A stretch of 64,000 nt of DNA. It comes from Pachypanchax playfairii. Its lineage: Eukaryota; Chordata; Actinopteri; Cyprinodontiformes; Aplocheilidae. The stretch covers positions 1,848,433-1,912,432 of the forward strand of contig SSNP01000050.1 in assembly GCA_006937955.1 (NCBI GenBank). Reading direction: 5' to 3'. Shown here piece by piece: positions 12,153 through 24,165 of this stretch (its first letter is position 1; the number at the start of each line of letters is the position of its first letter). The position numbers and the translations under genes were made by a program. The notes under the pieces are model-generated. The model saw only the letters and a list, made by a program, of their open reading frames with translations, was not told the DNA's origin and made no database searches.

Positions 12153-15100
12153 CTAAATGACCAGGAATCATTACAAAGGAAAGGAGTGAGAAATCGTATC
12201 CTCGTAGCCAATTCATGACATGTTTTCTGATTCTTGATTCAAATGAGTTCTGAGACGTGATATGAAATGACAATCCAAATAAATAATAGCTGATTTTATC
12301 AGGTGGTAGTTATTTAGTTTGACTGTTGTTTTTGGTTTGTTTTCTGTTAATTTAATAGAGAGAATATTTAGATGTAATATATGGATTACAGATGGGAGTT
12401 AAAAATGTTTATTTCATACATTTTTTTTGAGGTTATTGTTACTATTTATCCTTCCCGTGTGCTATTTTCAGTCTTTACTTAGCAGTGCATTAAACATATC
12501 AGGTATATTTTGAGAGGTTCTACTTGTAATCCCGACACGCAGACACATTTTAAGATGCACTGAAGCACTTTTTGTTCAGTTGTAAAATCACAAAGTGCAC
12601 GTTGGGTTGATTTAGCTTTTTCTTCTCACAGGAAAAATGTCTTAATAAAAATGGATTTTGTAAATAAAGTGCACTGAACTAAATCCAGCAGAGTTGATAA
12701 TTCATTTGTTCACCACATGGTGGCATCATTGAGCTCCTAGTAAAAACAGGTTAATCCAGCTGGTAAAAATGTCTTTTTTTTTTTTTCCTATTTAATATAA
12801 ACAAACTGTTTCCAGTCAGGGTTTGAACGGGAATAAACTTTAATAAAACAGTACTTGTAACATGCTAATGACTTGATCTGAGTGCAGTGAGTTTTTTTTT
12901 AAAAAAAGGAAATGTGCAGTTGTTTAAATGCCAACAGAGGTTCTTGTTTGTCTTAGCTAAACTAAGCAGTTTCACCTTTTTTTTGTCAATTTTCCAGTTT
13001 GTTGTGTAATGCATCACCATGGTTGTGTAATGCGTCAACATTTCTTGGAACTATAACGGGATCGGTTTCTGCGTGTTTCATTTTGTAGTAACCTGTGAGA
13101 CTCTTCGGCTGACTCGTCAAATACAAGTTCATGTCAAATATTTTAGAGAGGAGAAGCTGCAGGTGGGTCATGAGACCTCTCCTGCTGATTATTAACATAA
13201 AGATTATTTCACAAATGTTCTTTTTAGAACACATGCTAGACTGACTAGAAACAACTTGCGCCTGTGTGTTTTCAGAACAGAGTTTGGAGGGACCAAATAT
13301 TCATGTTTAACACTTGAAGGCCTTAGAATTTTGAAAAACACATTGAATTTATTGGAAACTAATGGATAAACTTATCCATTGTTTGAGATATTTGTTTTGC
13401 ACAATTTCTGAAATCATTCCAGAGAAATAATCTCTGCAAATGTGCCAATAAATCAACAATGAAACAAATTTCTTAGAAGTTTTCAAAATAATGTTTTTGC
13501 AGAAATGTAGGATTTCTTTTTTTAATCTCAAAACACATTTATTATTATATTAATAATCAGAAGGTTGGATTTCCAGTTTTATTAGATGGAGTTCTTTCCA
13601 AGGCTGCCATTTGTTTTATGGCACAGGTCAGATAAACAATTACTTTCCAAGGAGAATTCCTGGAAGTTGTGTCCCTTTCTGTCAGACTCAGCAAGTATTA
13701 CAGTGACTAAAATCAACTGCAGGACTCTTTTTACATTTATAGACAAAGTTTAAATTGCTTTATTTTTCCTTCATCAAAACAATTCTAAAAGTTTTGCACA
13801 GCACAACCAAACCTTCAACCTTTTTGCTCAGGGGTAGATGATGTATTTGTGGTGCAATGACTCACAGGAAACTGCTGAAACAAGGTCACAGCGACAAAAG
13901 GGAAGAGAGAGGTTTAAAATTTTCTGTTTTGACTTGCAAACAGAGAAGTGGTTTGCTCCAAAATGGCAGACGCAACTATCCAACATTTGTTAGGCTTTTT
14001 CTGGTTTGGGAGAACAATTCTACTGAAATGTGAAACTTTTAGAAGGCAGCTTAAAATTTACATGGAGTATTTTCCGTCAGTATATTTTTGGCTGTAACTT
14101 TTGTTAATCATCTAGGAACTCTGTGGACACAAAGACGGCCTTTACAGCTGCATTTTGCCCAAACGAGGAAGTAATTTCATGCAAATTTTATATCTGCTGT
14201 TAATCACACAGAGCTCTCTGCAGCGTTTTCTCCTGACATCCTTATATTTATAATGCCACAGTCCAACATGAACGCATGAGAGAAAGAGAGCTGCAACATT
14301 ACAGCAGGATTACAAAGATATAATTTAGGTTGCAGCAGCAGTTTGCTGGTGTTTGGACAGAAGCAGTTTCACTGTTAAACACTGGTCATGCAGCACTCTT
14401 CTTCTTTGATCCTACTTTTACAAGATAGAGTTCACTAAGAACTCAAGTAGAAACATTTTTCAGTTGATGAAATCACCCCATTTGTTTAGGACGACACTGG
14501 TAACTCTAAACTCGGCCCGTTTTAAGGACTAGAACTACACGGCTGGCTGGAAACAGCAGAGGGTCGAACAGAACGAGCAGACGATGAAAGACATTTGTTC
14601 AAATTTAACGGGGGTATAAAAGAAACTGATCATGTGGACAGTGTTTACACAGATAAAAGAATCAAACATTCCTTTCAGTATAATAGCTCATCTGTCTTAT
14701 TCAGATGGATTCTTATGATCCTGCTAGTTTTTCCAGTCATTAATTAAACGTTTTTATTTGTCTATAGTTTGGATTTGAACCAAAAACACAGATTGGCTAA
14801 AACCAAGCTGACTGCGGCTTTGTACATTTAGGAAAATTCAAATAAATCACCAGGCAGTGGTCTGTTTTAAATCCGTTAAGTGGGATTAAGTAGCCCTGAG
14901 AAACAGTTTTAGGAGAGTTCGGAGCACATTTTAGGTTTCTGTGGCTGAGAGGAAAATCCTGACCTCTGTCTTCACTTAAGAATCTAAAGAATTTTAAATG
15001 CTTTCCTTGGTTATATGAAAATTCTTGTAAGTTATTATTTTTCACATGGGAGTGGCTCAGCGATGCCCTAAAGCTGTTTTTTTTTTACATTACAGGAAGT

Positions 15101-15974
15101 GGTGCATCATGTAAAACTCTACTCCCAGCATTTCTGTGAGAGGCTCTTTGTTCACTTTATTAATGATTAAAAGTTTCCTGGGAAGGAGCTCTATCTTTGT
15201 CTTCTCTGTGAGAAAGGTTTCCTTTTGTCTTCTATTAATCTTATGATAACTTTGCCAAAAAAAGTAAGAAAAAAAAAAAAAAAACACTTACTAAACATTT
15301 TATTTTGGGATCTTTTCTAATCAGTCGCATGCGATTTAAAGAAATGAGGCAGATCATTTAAAGTGAAAACAGACACACTGACACTTTTCAGCAGCTTATG
15401 AAATCTCACAGGAAGATGTGATGACACAAGAAAACAGTTTGAAGTCATATGAGTGGCACTTATCTTTAAAATCATAAGCTAACATTAGGCTGTCTCAGGA
15501 AGAAGGTCGCCATGAGGCTTCAGTTTTCATCATGTCTTGTGGGAGAAACCTCACCGCTGTAACATTATCCAGAGTACAAACAGACATTCAGCACGAGGGA
15601 CAGCCAGACACGCTGATGTGGGATGTGCTTTGGCTGTCCTCACTTTAGCTGTAATCATAACTAAATATGATTTGTGTACTTTTCCATGTAAAAGAGCAGA
15701 ATATCTTTTTTTTTCAAACGTCTTGGATCTGTGAGAGGTATTTAAAGGAAATATGGAGATGTGTATGATGATAAAACCCTACAAATATAATCTTTGCTGT
15801 GTTTACAGCTCTCATGTTCCACATTAGCTTGCAAGTGTTTGTTTCTCTCAAAATAATGTCCCATTCAGTATTATATGTTCGTGGTGAGCCAGCAGTTAAA
15901 CTGATGGATATAAAGCAGAAAGTGTGACACGGTTGTTGATCGTTTCAGTTTGATTTTCTTTTATCCCCTAATAA
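12153..15974. other. lmo7 3' flank, no gene seen
   Basis: AT-rich sequence with scattered short open frames and no recognisable protein, RNA gene or long repeat. The first 500 bases may be lmo7 3' untranslated sequence. Homopolymer T and A runs occur near 12775 and 15270. Confidence 0.5.
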
Positions 15975-16293
15975 AATCCATCCATGAGCTTTTATACCTG
16001 TTCAGGGTCACGGGGAGCTAATGCTTATTCCCCAGCAGACATTGGACAAGAGGTGGAGTGCATCCTGCAGAGGTTGTCTGTGCAACAGAGAGCCACACAG
16101 AGCTGAAGGCCATGCACGCAAACCCAAGGCCAGTTTAGAATTGCCATTTAACCTAACATTCAGACTTTGATCTGTGGGAGGGAACTGGAGTACCTGGAGG
16201 AAACCCACGCAAGTACCAGGAGAACATAAAACCTCCATGCTAAAAGACCACAGCAAGGTCTTATACCAGTGTTCTCTTACTGTGAGGCAACAG
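15975..16293 (+). repeat. Teleost CCATCCAT-type interspersed repeat
   Basis: The segment starts with the CCATCCATGAGC head, then TGTTCAGGGTCACGGGGAGC, ACATTGGACAAGAGGTGGAG, the GGAGGAAACCCACGCAAG motif and TGTGAGGCAACAG at the end. From memory this order of motifs is typical of a very common fish repeat. The copy is diverged and non-coding. Family naming would need a repeat library. Confidence 0.6.
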
Positions 16294-17223
16294 TTAACTG
16301 AACAAAAGCTTAAAAAAAAAAACATGTAGGTGTACAACAGACACAATTACTGAGATGTCAGATATGTGTTGCACAATCTTTGGCAACATGTTATTGTAAC
16401 TCTTTCATAGAAGCCTTCTGCTCTTGTGTGTTAGTTTCTGTTATAATCACATTTCATGGTTTGTCTTATTAGATGGAGAGAATTACCTGTTAAGAACTCT
16501 GTGAAACTGCAATTATTTAAGTTTTTTTTCTGTCCATAAACATCACAGGTTCGTCTTTTTTTTATCATTATTCTCATTTACAGATGACAGCGGGACATTT
16601 TTACTGCAATACACTTCCTGCATTAGTTCTTGGGTTCCATGGATGTCTGAAGTTTTACTAAAATGTCTTCATATAATTATGCTGACGAATAAAATTTAAT
16701 TATTAACTTAATTGTCTGGTAAATACTGTGATAAGAGTGAACACTAAGTCTACCTCTCTACGTCAGCTGTGATCTCCAAGCCCAATTACTGCAGGAAATA
16801 CTTCCTCATGTAGAATCTCACAGTTCATAAGCTGGAACAAAAGCTAAATTTAATGTGACCTTAACAGAAGTCCTAAAGGCCTGTATACACACTCACTGAG
16901 GAGGAGGGGGGGGTTCGTTGGTGGACTTTGAATTAGCTTCTTGTCTTGCCCTTTTAAAAAGCCTTGAGAGGGAGGTAGAGGGGAGCTGCACTTCTTGTGA
17001 AAGGAAACCTGCTGCAGCATCAGCAGGGGAGGAGGATGCTCCCTCTCTTCCTCTCTATTCCCTGCAGCTGATTGATGCTGGCAGCCTTTTACCTTTTAGT
17101 TTACTAGCACAGTGCAAGGCTCAGCTTTGTCACTGGGAGCTGCAGCAGTCTCCGGTCTGCCGCTGGGAGCTGAGAGCAGCTCAGCAGAGACTGGCGACAT
17201 TTACGCACTCCCTCAACCCACGA

Positions 17224-17255
<32 letters not shown>

Positions 17256-18824
17256 CAGCAGACAGTTTTGTGGTCAGAGACACAGAGGTAAGGGACTTAA
17301 AGGAAAAAGATAGCCAGTGGATGTTGACAGTCTGCACAGTGGTTACTCCTGGTTATCGTCCTCCTTCTGGCTGCAACCATGACATGAAACTTGTTTTAAA
17401 AGAAGGCATGCAACAGTTGAGACAGTGAAAACCCATCCAGAGAAGAATCTAAACACCGTGTGGCAGTTTTATACACCTCGGCTGGCTGTCTCATTTCTAA
17501 ACAGATTCTTTTTGTTGAAGATCTTGTAAAAGAAAAATGACCATCTGTGGAAGCACATAACTCAAAACCATTGGGGTTAACAAGACTCTCATACATCTCA
17601 TGGCCGTGTCATGTACTTGTTGGGATAACCTCATGAACACTGAGCACAGGTTTGTTTAATGCTGTAAGATAACGAAAATAACCTCTTTGTCATAATTAAC
17701 GATTTAAAATCAGATCTAACCAGTTTAAATTTGTAGATTTTGTTTGAATGTTTTGGTTGAAGCAGGCTTGTAAAAGAACAAACATGTTTTGTGTCAGACT
17801 TACAGTAAGTGTTTAAAGTTCTGGCTCAGAGTTGTCATTGCAGTTCAGCGTCTTGTTTATACATTTAGCTCTATTCTCTTCTCAAACATTAAAGTGCCCG
17901 ACTGATCAATCAAAATTATTGCTGCTGTCCACTCGGAGGATAAAAGCTGAGCCGGACTGTAAAAAGTGAATAATGCGACTGAGTGTCGTAGATAACAGAA
18001 CTGCAAATCCATTGCGTGAAGTGTCACATTTCAAGAGCATATCTGAGCTGTGATGATGGATGAGAGCTTAAAACATGTTTCTAGGAGATTGCTGCTTGAA
18101 GGATTTATGAACGAGAATGTTTGTTCTATCTCCAATGTGTCAGTGTACTTCAGGGACTCATAAAGCTCTGTAACATTTTATATTTATAATAATGAGAAAC
18201 AAATATACGTAAGAAGATTTATTCCTTGGGGGAAAAGTATTTCTAAGGAGTGGTCATGGTATAAGACCGGCTTGATACCTGAATGGTTTTGTATCTTGGC
18301 AACGGAGGCTGTTTGTTATCTGTTCAGGTGATAATCAAGCATGCTGATGGTTTGCACTGATGTTAGCCAGTAATGGTCAGTTACAGAGGGTTTACTTTAC
18401 ATTAGCCATCGATGGCTAGTCATGCTTTAGCCAAACAGTGAAGTGTTTACTCTAAAACCAGGATAAATGGCCAGATTAAAGATCCAGAAGAATCAAGGCT
18501 TTCAGATTGTTTTTTTTAATCATTTCTGATTCCAAAGTTATAAAATCTAAACCAAAACTCTGCATGTTTGTGGTAACATTGAGGTTCAGAAAGAGTTTGT
18601 TGGTTTGCTGTGTGTTTCGGGTGTGTCAGCAGTTTATTTGAACGGGATTTGGTTGGATGTAGTTTACTGATGCTCCCTCACAATCGGATGTCTAAGTTGT
18701 TGATGTGAGAACTTGTTTGTGAGACAATAAAACATTTCTTCTCTGTTGGATTGAAAAGAGACAAAGTGGAAACGTTTGACAGAAAAAAAAACGATAACAA
18801 AACAAAGACGCAGTGACAATCAGC
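16294..18824. other. Intergenic stretch with exon-like GC-rich island
   Basis: Mostly featureless AT-rich DNA. Between about 16890 and 17290 the base composition is GC-richer. The stretch contains a 29-A run (17223-17251) and ends in CACAGAG followed by GTAAGG, a good splice donor on the plus strand. This could be a non-coding first exon or promoter, but no protein is recognisable. A 16-base perfect palindrome lies at 18403-18418. Confidence 0.35.
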
Positions 18825-18915
18825 TGTGACAGGTGACCTGTAAACCATGCCTCTCGCCCAATGTCTGCTCCAGCCACCATAAACCCTGGGAACAGAAAAG
18901 AGATGAATGGAATAT
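18825..18915 (-). repeat. Fragment of the same CCATCCAT-type repeat
   Basis: The reverse complement reads GGCTGGAGCAGACATTGGGC followed by GAGAGGCATGGTTTACAGG. This is the central block of the repeat at 15975-16293, in opposite orientation and truncated on both sides. Confidence 0.45.
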
Positions 18916-21900
18916 CAGCTGTTAGATGCAACATGAAATACAGTGTTGTAAAGAGTTTACATCTCTCAGCTGAGAGGAACTCCTGATCACTAAATCCTCC
19001 AAAGAACAAGATTATTTATTTGTTTTGTGATGTTTGGGGACGGCAGGTTAAAAAAGAACATTGTAAAGTCTTCATACGCAGGGGTCAAGTTCCAGTTAGT
19101 GCTGAGGTCCATCAAACAACATCATAATGACATCACCACTTCAAAGCATTTTGTGAAAGGAAATAGATCTTATTTTGTAACTGTTTGTACAAACCGAGCA
19201 GAATTTACAGATCAGAGAATAAAGAAGGAGGATTTGGGTTTCAAACTTTTTCTCGGTCATTTTCTTCCATTTCTTCAGACTTCTCAGCTTTAATCTGTTT
19301 GAAACTGGATTCCAGTTTCATTCAAAGTAACATCCTGCTTGCTTACACACACACACAGCCCATAATACTGATGTTCTAATAAACATATATTTCTCAAAGA
19401 CATTAAATCTGCTTTATTTCTTCAATACTTTTATATCATGTTATATTTTTATACTTTTGAGGAATGTGTAAAGACGAACTTTAGCATGACGAGGAGGTAA
19501 AAACTTTCATCACTTATTTCTTCTGTATCTAATACGTTTTTCATCCAGACAGATTTGATGCTCACATACAAGAATAAATTATAATCCCTTTGCAAAAGAA
19601 TCAGCTTCGCTCTGCTTGTCTTCAGTGAAGTCACTGTTTGATTAATGATGCCTTATTACTGTAATAAATGACTTTAATGTCATTTGAAGTTTAATATCCT
19701 GATCTTTAATATTGTTACAGGTGACAGAGTTAGTTACAGGATTATTGAAAAGTCTAAACTTTGACATTATTTCAGAGTAAATCTCTCTTTTGTGTAGTTT
19801 GTTAAAGTTTTCAGTTATAAAAAGAAAATAATAAATAAAAATATCAGATTTTTAAGCCAGGTTTGAATAGAAACTACAGTTTTCTGGATTAATGCGTATG
19901 GGATGTGGCTTTGTATGTTATTACTGACAGAAGACATCGACTGTGACGAAGTGACAAATTAAGAAAATGAAAGGAGAACGTGTTCATATTCACCGACGTG
20001 CAAATGTGTGTTTTTTTTCTGCTACACAACCTGATATATACAAAGATAAACACGGCCAAGGTTATTTATTCATGTGTGGCTTTCTGCGTGAGTTTGATGT
20101 TTGAATTAAAAAGGTAAATGAACCAAAACGAGAGACTTAAACACATGTAGGTCACAGCGAGCATCAGATAAAGGCTGTGAGAGAAAGTCTGAAAGATTTA
20201 GCACATTGAGACTGATATGAAAAAAAGCCACCGGGAGGGCGTTATCAACAGCTCTGTAATTTGGCTCATTTGGCTCCTTTCGTCTGTCTGCCTCCTGCGT
20301 TTTGTGTGTTTACAAGTGTGTATATGTGTGTGTGTTTGTGCACATTTTTAGCATTAGGTGATAACAGCTTTATTCAAGAGAGAAAATAGCATACAGTGAG
20401 TGAAATGTGTTTGGGAGGTGTTTTATCACCAGCGACACACATTTTTAGAAAAAAGGTGCTTAACAGAGAAGCTTAACATTAAAAAAAGAGTTTAACATGA
20501 TACCTTTAACTGAGGTTTTAACCAATGGTTGTTTCAATATTTTGATGGTTTTAGTGCCTCAGAGCAGTTTAAAGGTCTGTTTTACACAACGCGTCTGATG
20601 TTGTAGTTTCATTTGTTCTATTTTGAAGGACAGCGTGCTCTATATCCTGTTTCTGGGGATGACATTAGGGGAAGAGTTGCGGTTGATCCTTCCTTTTTCC
20701 TGTCCAGATGGCAGCGTCAGCTGACAGCAGATATAGAGTCCCTTGTTTTGATATGTCAATCATTGAAGCTCACTGGGAGCAGACGTGCATGTGTGTGTGT
20801 GTGTGTGTGTGAGAGAGAGTTTGCAAATGAAGATTCAGGAAACATCCCCTCGACTCCAGCACATTCTACTGGAGCAGCTACTGAAGCCTCTGCAAATGAT
20901 TCACTTTGCAGATGTTTTCCCCTCCTTGCTTGTATTTAAGTACTCGTGAAACAACCTACACAAAGCCTTTTTATATTAGATTGATCCTGGGATAACTTGG
21001 ATCTGTGCAGCTGGATCCCACCAAGGAAAAGACATTTCATTACTGTACTTGTCAGCCAAAAAGAAGACCCCCCCCCCATCCCCCCTTCCTTTCCGCTTCT
21101 TCCCATCCTGCCCAGGGGAGATAACAGGCCTCTTGTGTGTCCCCTTGCTCTTGCAAAAAAAACTGCATCCAAGATTTGTTTTTTGGCTCCAGTTTGTCAG
21201 CATCAAACTTTAGTTTTAGCGTGAGAGCTGGACACAAAACTTGAATAACAAGAAATCTTGATTAGGAGAAATAATGAGTTATACTGTAGGGTTCAATTTG
21301 CGCACAAGATCTGGAACATTTTTACAAAAGCAGAATTGAAGAAAAACTGTCTGCATTTTTTGTGGCATTTGGACTTTGATGTCAGTTTTTTTTTTTTTTT
21401 TTACAGGAAACACAAATGCAGATGAGCTGATACAAGATGGCCAGATTTAATGGCTGCACATTTCCGTGACATCATCTTCCATTTTTTTCTTAAAGTTTAT
21501 AAAATTTGTGATGTGCACATGTCAGATTTTACTCAATCGTATCTGAGTAAACTCATTGCAGATTTGAACACGATGCAAAGCTAAAGGGAGGGTCACAGTT
21601 TTAAATGAGGAGCATCGAGAGTCCTGCTGATGTCTTTATCGAAATACATGAATTTTTTTCTTTATTTAGAACTTTGACTCGGTGCAGCGAAGCATTTCAT
21701 AACATAAACAAACTCTCATACTCATTGCAGCAACATGCATAAATCTTTCGAATGAATTTCTGTAAAACATGTTGCTGTTTATTGCAACTGCACTGTTGTG
21801 TAAACTACATTTTCTTTAGTCATGTGATACTAGCAGTTACGACACTCAGTCCATCTCAGAAGTTCTGTTTAAAGTTGCATTCAGGGTTTCGTAAAACTGA

Positions 21901-22683
21901 CTTCTTCCTCTCATGCTCAGACTGAGACAAACATGTATAGTTTATCTTACTTTTAATAAAATCTATTAGAAATAGATGATTTCATGTTTGTTTCATTCTG
22001 TCAAGCATCAAAACATCTTTAACTTCTGTTTTTGTAATGAAACATTTGTTTGAATGTTGTAAATCCGTAACAAAGCCGCCATCTTGATCAGGTCTCCTTG
22101 GAGGAAGAGATTTTGTGTCTTTATGGGACTTTCTGGCTGAAATGAAGGACAAATAAAGTTACTGGGCAGATGATGATGATGATCATAGCTTTCAAAGAGG
22201 ACGACAGTGTTCCAAACTTACACTTTATTTGTATATCAAACAACATTTACAGCCACTTAAAGCACAAAGTTACTAAACCAAAGTGTTATCTGGAAAGCAA
22301 AGTGTTGCTGATATCAACCTTCTCAAACAAAAATAGAAAATATCCACACGTAGAGAAGTCACTTCCTGTTAACACAGAATGTTAGAAGACTGTGGAGTTT
22401 TAGTTTTCTAAGAAGCTGCAGGTGAAAGCCAGAATATTTACAGTGGACATTGTGTTCTATGCGATGCAAGCGTCACCCTGGGAACAAACACTTTGTGTCA
22501 TCTACTTAAAACAAAACAGTCTCTCTGAGAGCCAGAAAGGTTACGAGACCAGAGGGGCAGAAAAAATAACTCGGGCTGAAAAGTCATTTTGCCTGATTCC
22601 TGGGATGAAATTTATGTTTGCAGAGAATCTCAGTGTGCCCCCCCCCCCTTCTGAGGAGAGCAGGACAGTAAAAGAGAGACACA
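18916..22683. other. Intergenic stretch, no gene seen
   Basis: AT-rich with only short unrelated open frames. A (TG)n-(GA)n run lies at 20791-20818, a C run near 21069 and another near 22640. The minus-strand AATAAA complement (TTTATT) at 22225-22230 is the nearest candidate poly(A) signal for kctd12, about 1.1 kb beyond its stop. Confidence 0.45.
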
Positions 22684-23236
22684 GGAACCTGGATGTAGAC
22701 TAAGTTGACAGTACTGGATCAGGAACCTGGATGTAGACTAAGTTGACAGTACTGGATCAGGAACCTGGATGTAGACTAAGCTGAGACTGCTGGATCAGGA
22801 ACCTGGATGTAGACTAAGCTGAGACTGCTGGATCAGGAACCTGGATGTAGACTAAGCTGAGACTGCTGGATCAGGAACCTGGATGTAGACTAAGCTGAGA
22901 CTGCTGGGACATGGACCTGGATGTAGACTAAGCTGAGACTGCTGGATCAGGAACCTGGATGTAGACTAAGCTGACACTGCTGGATCAGGAACCTGGATGT
23001 AGACTAAGCTGAGACTGCTGGATCAGGAACCTGGATGTAGACTAAGCTGAGACTGCTGGATCAGGAACCTGGATGTAGACTAAGCTGAGACTGCTGGATC
23101 AGGGACCTGGATGTAGACTAAGTTGAGACTGCTGGATCAGGAACCTGGATGTAGACTAAGCTGAGACTGCTGGATCAGGAACCTGGATGTAGACTAAGCT
23201 GAGACTGCTGGATCAGGGACCTGGATGTAGACTAAG
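22684..23236. repeat. 38-bp minisatellite, about 15 units
   Basis: CCTGGATGTAGAC recurs with a strict 38-base spacing (for example 22688, 22726, 22764) up to 23220. The first two units have TAAGTTGACAGTACTGG, while most later ones have TAAGCTGAGACTGCTGG, with a few single-base variants. The array ends about 70 bases from the kctd12 stop codon and would lie in the kctd12 3' untranslated region if transcription runs that far. Confidence 0.95.
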
Positions 23237-23309
23237 TCTTCTGTTACTGCAGCACGTCTCTCCCGATGTTGCTTGAAGACTTGATGAAGACCTCCTTGCT
23301 TTCAGCTCC

Positions 23310-24092
23310 TCATCGGCAGAAGACGTATTCGGTGTAGCTGGTCCACAGTTTGTCCTCTCCGGGGTCGTTACTGCCGTAAGAGCAGGTCCCGGTGGAGTTA
23401 CAGGCCACCATGTGGAAACCAGCCTCCGCCAGCCGGTCGAACGCCTGCTCCAGAAAGTTATACTTCAGATAATACCTGGATGTGTATTTGTCAGGGGGTC
23501 GGTCCGGGTCCCGGCTTTCGTTCAAAGTTTCCCCAAACACCTCTTTAGTCAGGGAGATCTTCCCGCAGACGGTTATTCTGGCGACTCTGCGGAACTTGGC
23601 GTCCGCCTGGATGTCTCTGCCGATGGTGTAGCTGCCCCGGTACCCCACGGTGATGTAGCCGGCGCTGCCCCCGGGAGAGCGCAGGGCTCTGTCCGACGAG
23701 GAGGAGGGGGTGATCGGGCTGGTGAGCTCAGCCTCCTCCTGCTCCACGCTGTCCTCCGTGGAGGAGCTGTCCTTACTGACCGCCGCCAGGCGCCTCGACA
23801 GCTCCGGGAGTTGGAAGAAGTCCGCTTCTTTCTGGAGCCTCTTTCTCTCCTTAAAAAACTCTGGCAGGAACAGATCCGAGTCCCGCAGGTAGTCCAGGAT
23901 GTATCGGAACAGAAACCCGTCCCTGTCGAAGAAGAATCGGCCCTTGCTGTCTTTGGGCAGGTCGGCCGGGGTGTGTTGGGTAAACTTGATCCAGAGTAGA
24001 GACCCGGGCACCGCGATCAGAGTATCATAGCGGGTCACGTACACCTGACCACCCACGTTGAGCTCCACGATGTGCGGAAAAGTTTGTGCCAT
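23310..24092 (-). CDS. kctd12: KCTD12, auxiliary subunit of GABA-B receptors
   Basis: Intronless frame of 260 residues starting MAQTFPHIVELNVGGQVYVT, the start of the tetramerisation (T1/BTB) domain. This runs to about residue 100 (DGFLFRYILDYLRD, ADFFQLPELSRRLA). An acidic, Ser-rich linker follows (about 110-150), then the H1 domain (GYITVGYRGSYTIGRD, RRVARITVCGK, NESRDPDRPPDKYTSRYYLK) and the terminal TSYTEYVFCR. KCTD8/12/16 bind the GABA-B2 tail and Gbeta-gamma and speed desensitisation (family knowledge). The short linker and lack of the long KCTD8/16 tail fit KCTD12. An upstream in-frame ATG (24155) was not used: NVGGQVY sits close to the N terminus in the family, and a TATA-like TTTATAAA at 24158-24165 places transcription start near 24130. 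Which fish paralogue it is cannot be told. Confidence 0.92.
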   Translation of the reverse strand: MAQTFPHIVELNVGGQVYVTRYDTLIAVPGSLLWIKFTQHTPADLPKDSKGRFFFDRDGFLFRYILDYLRDSDLFLPEFFKERKRLQKEADFFQLPELSRRLAAVSKDSSSTEDSVEQEEAELTSPITPSSSSDRALRSPGGSAGYITVGYRGSYTIGRDIQADAKFRRVARITVCGKISLTKEVFGETLNESRDPDRPPDKYTSRYYLKYNFLEQAFDRLAEAGFHMVACNSTGTCSYGSNDPGEDKLWTSYTEYVFCR

Positions 24093-24157
24093 CGCTGCCC
24101 CCCCTCCTTCTTCTGACAGGCAGGACGGATAGTTGGAGAATCTTTCTCTGCACAATG

Positions 24158-24165
24158 TTTATAAA
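24158..24165 (-). promoter_or_regulatory. kctd12: TATA-like box of kctd12
   Basis: TTTATAAA lies 66-73 bases upstream of the chosen start codon, which would give a short leader of about 40 bases. This is inference from spacing only. Confidence 0.4.

Noticed and set aside
16918..17313. 131-codon plus-strand frame
   Set aside because: Ends in a poly-Lys tract encoded by the A run, with no domain or conserved motif recognised. Kept only as a possible non-coding exon.
23412..23999. Long plus-strand open frame opposite kctd12
   Set aside because: It is the antisense shadow of a GC-rich coding exon. The minus frame encodes a full KCTD12 and the plus frame has no recognisable domain.
24093..24155. 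Upstream in-frame ATG of kctd12 adding 21 residues
   Set aside because: The extra residues are not KCTD-like, and the ATG would lie upstream of the start site implied by the TATA-like box.
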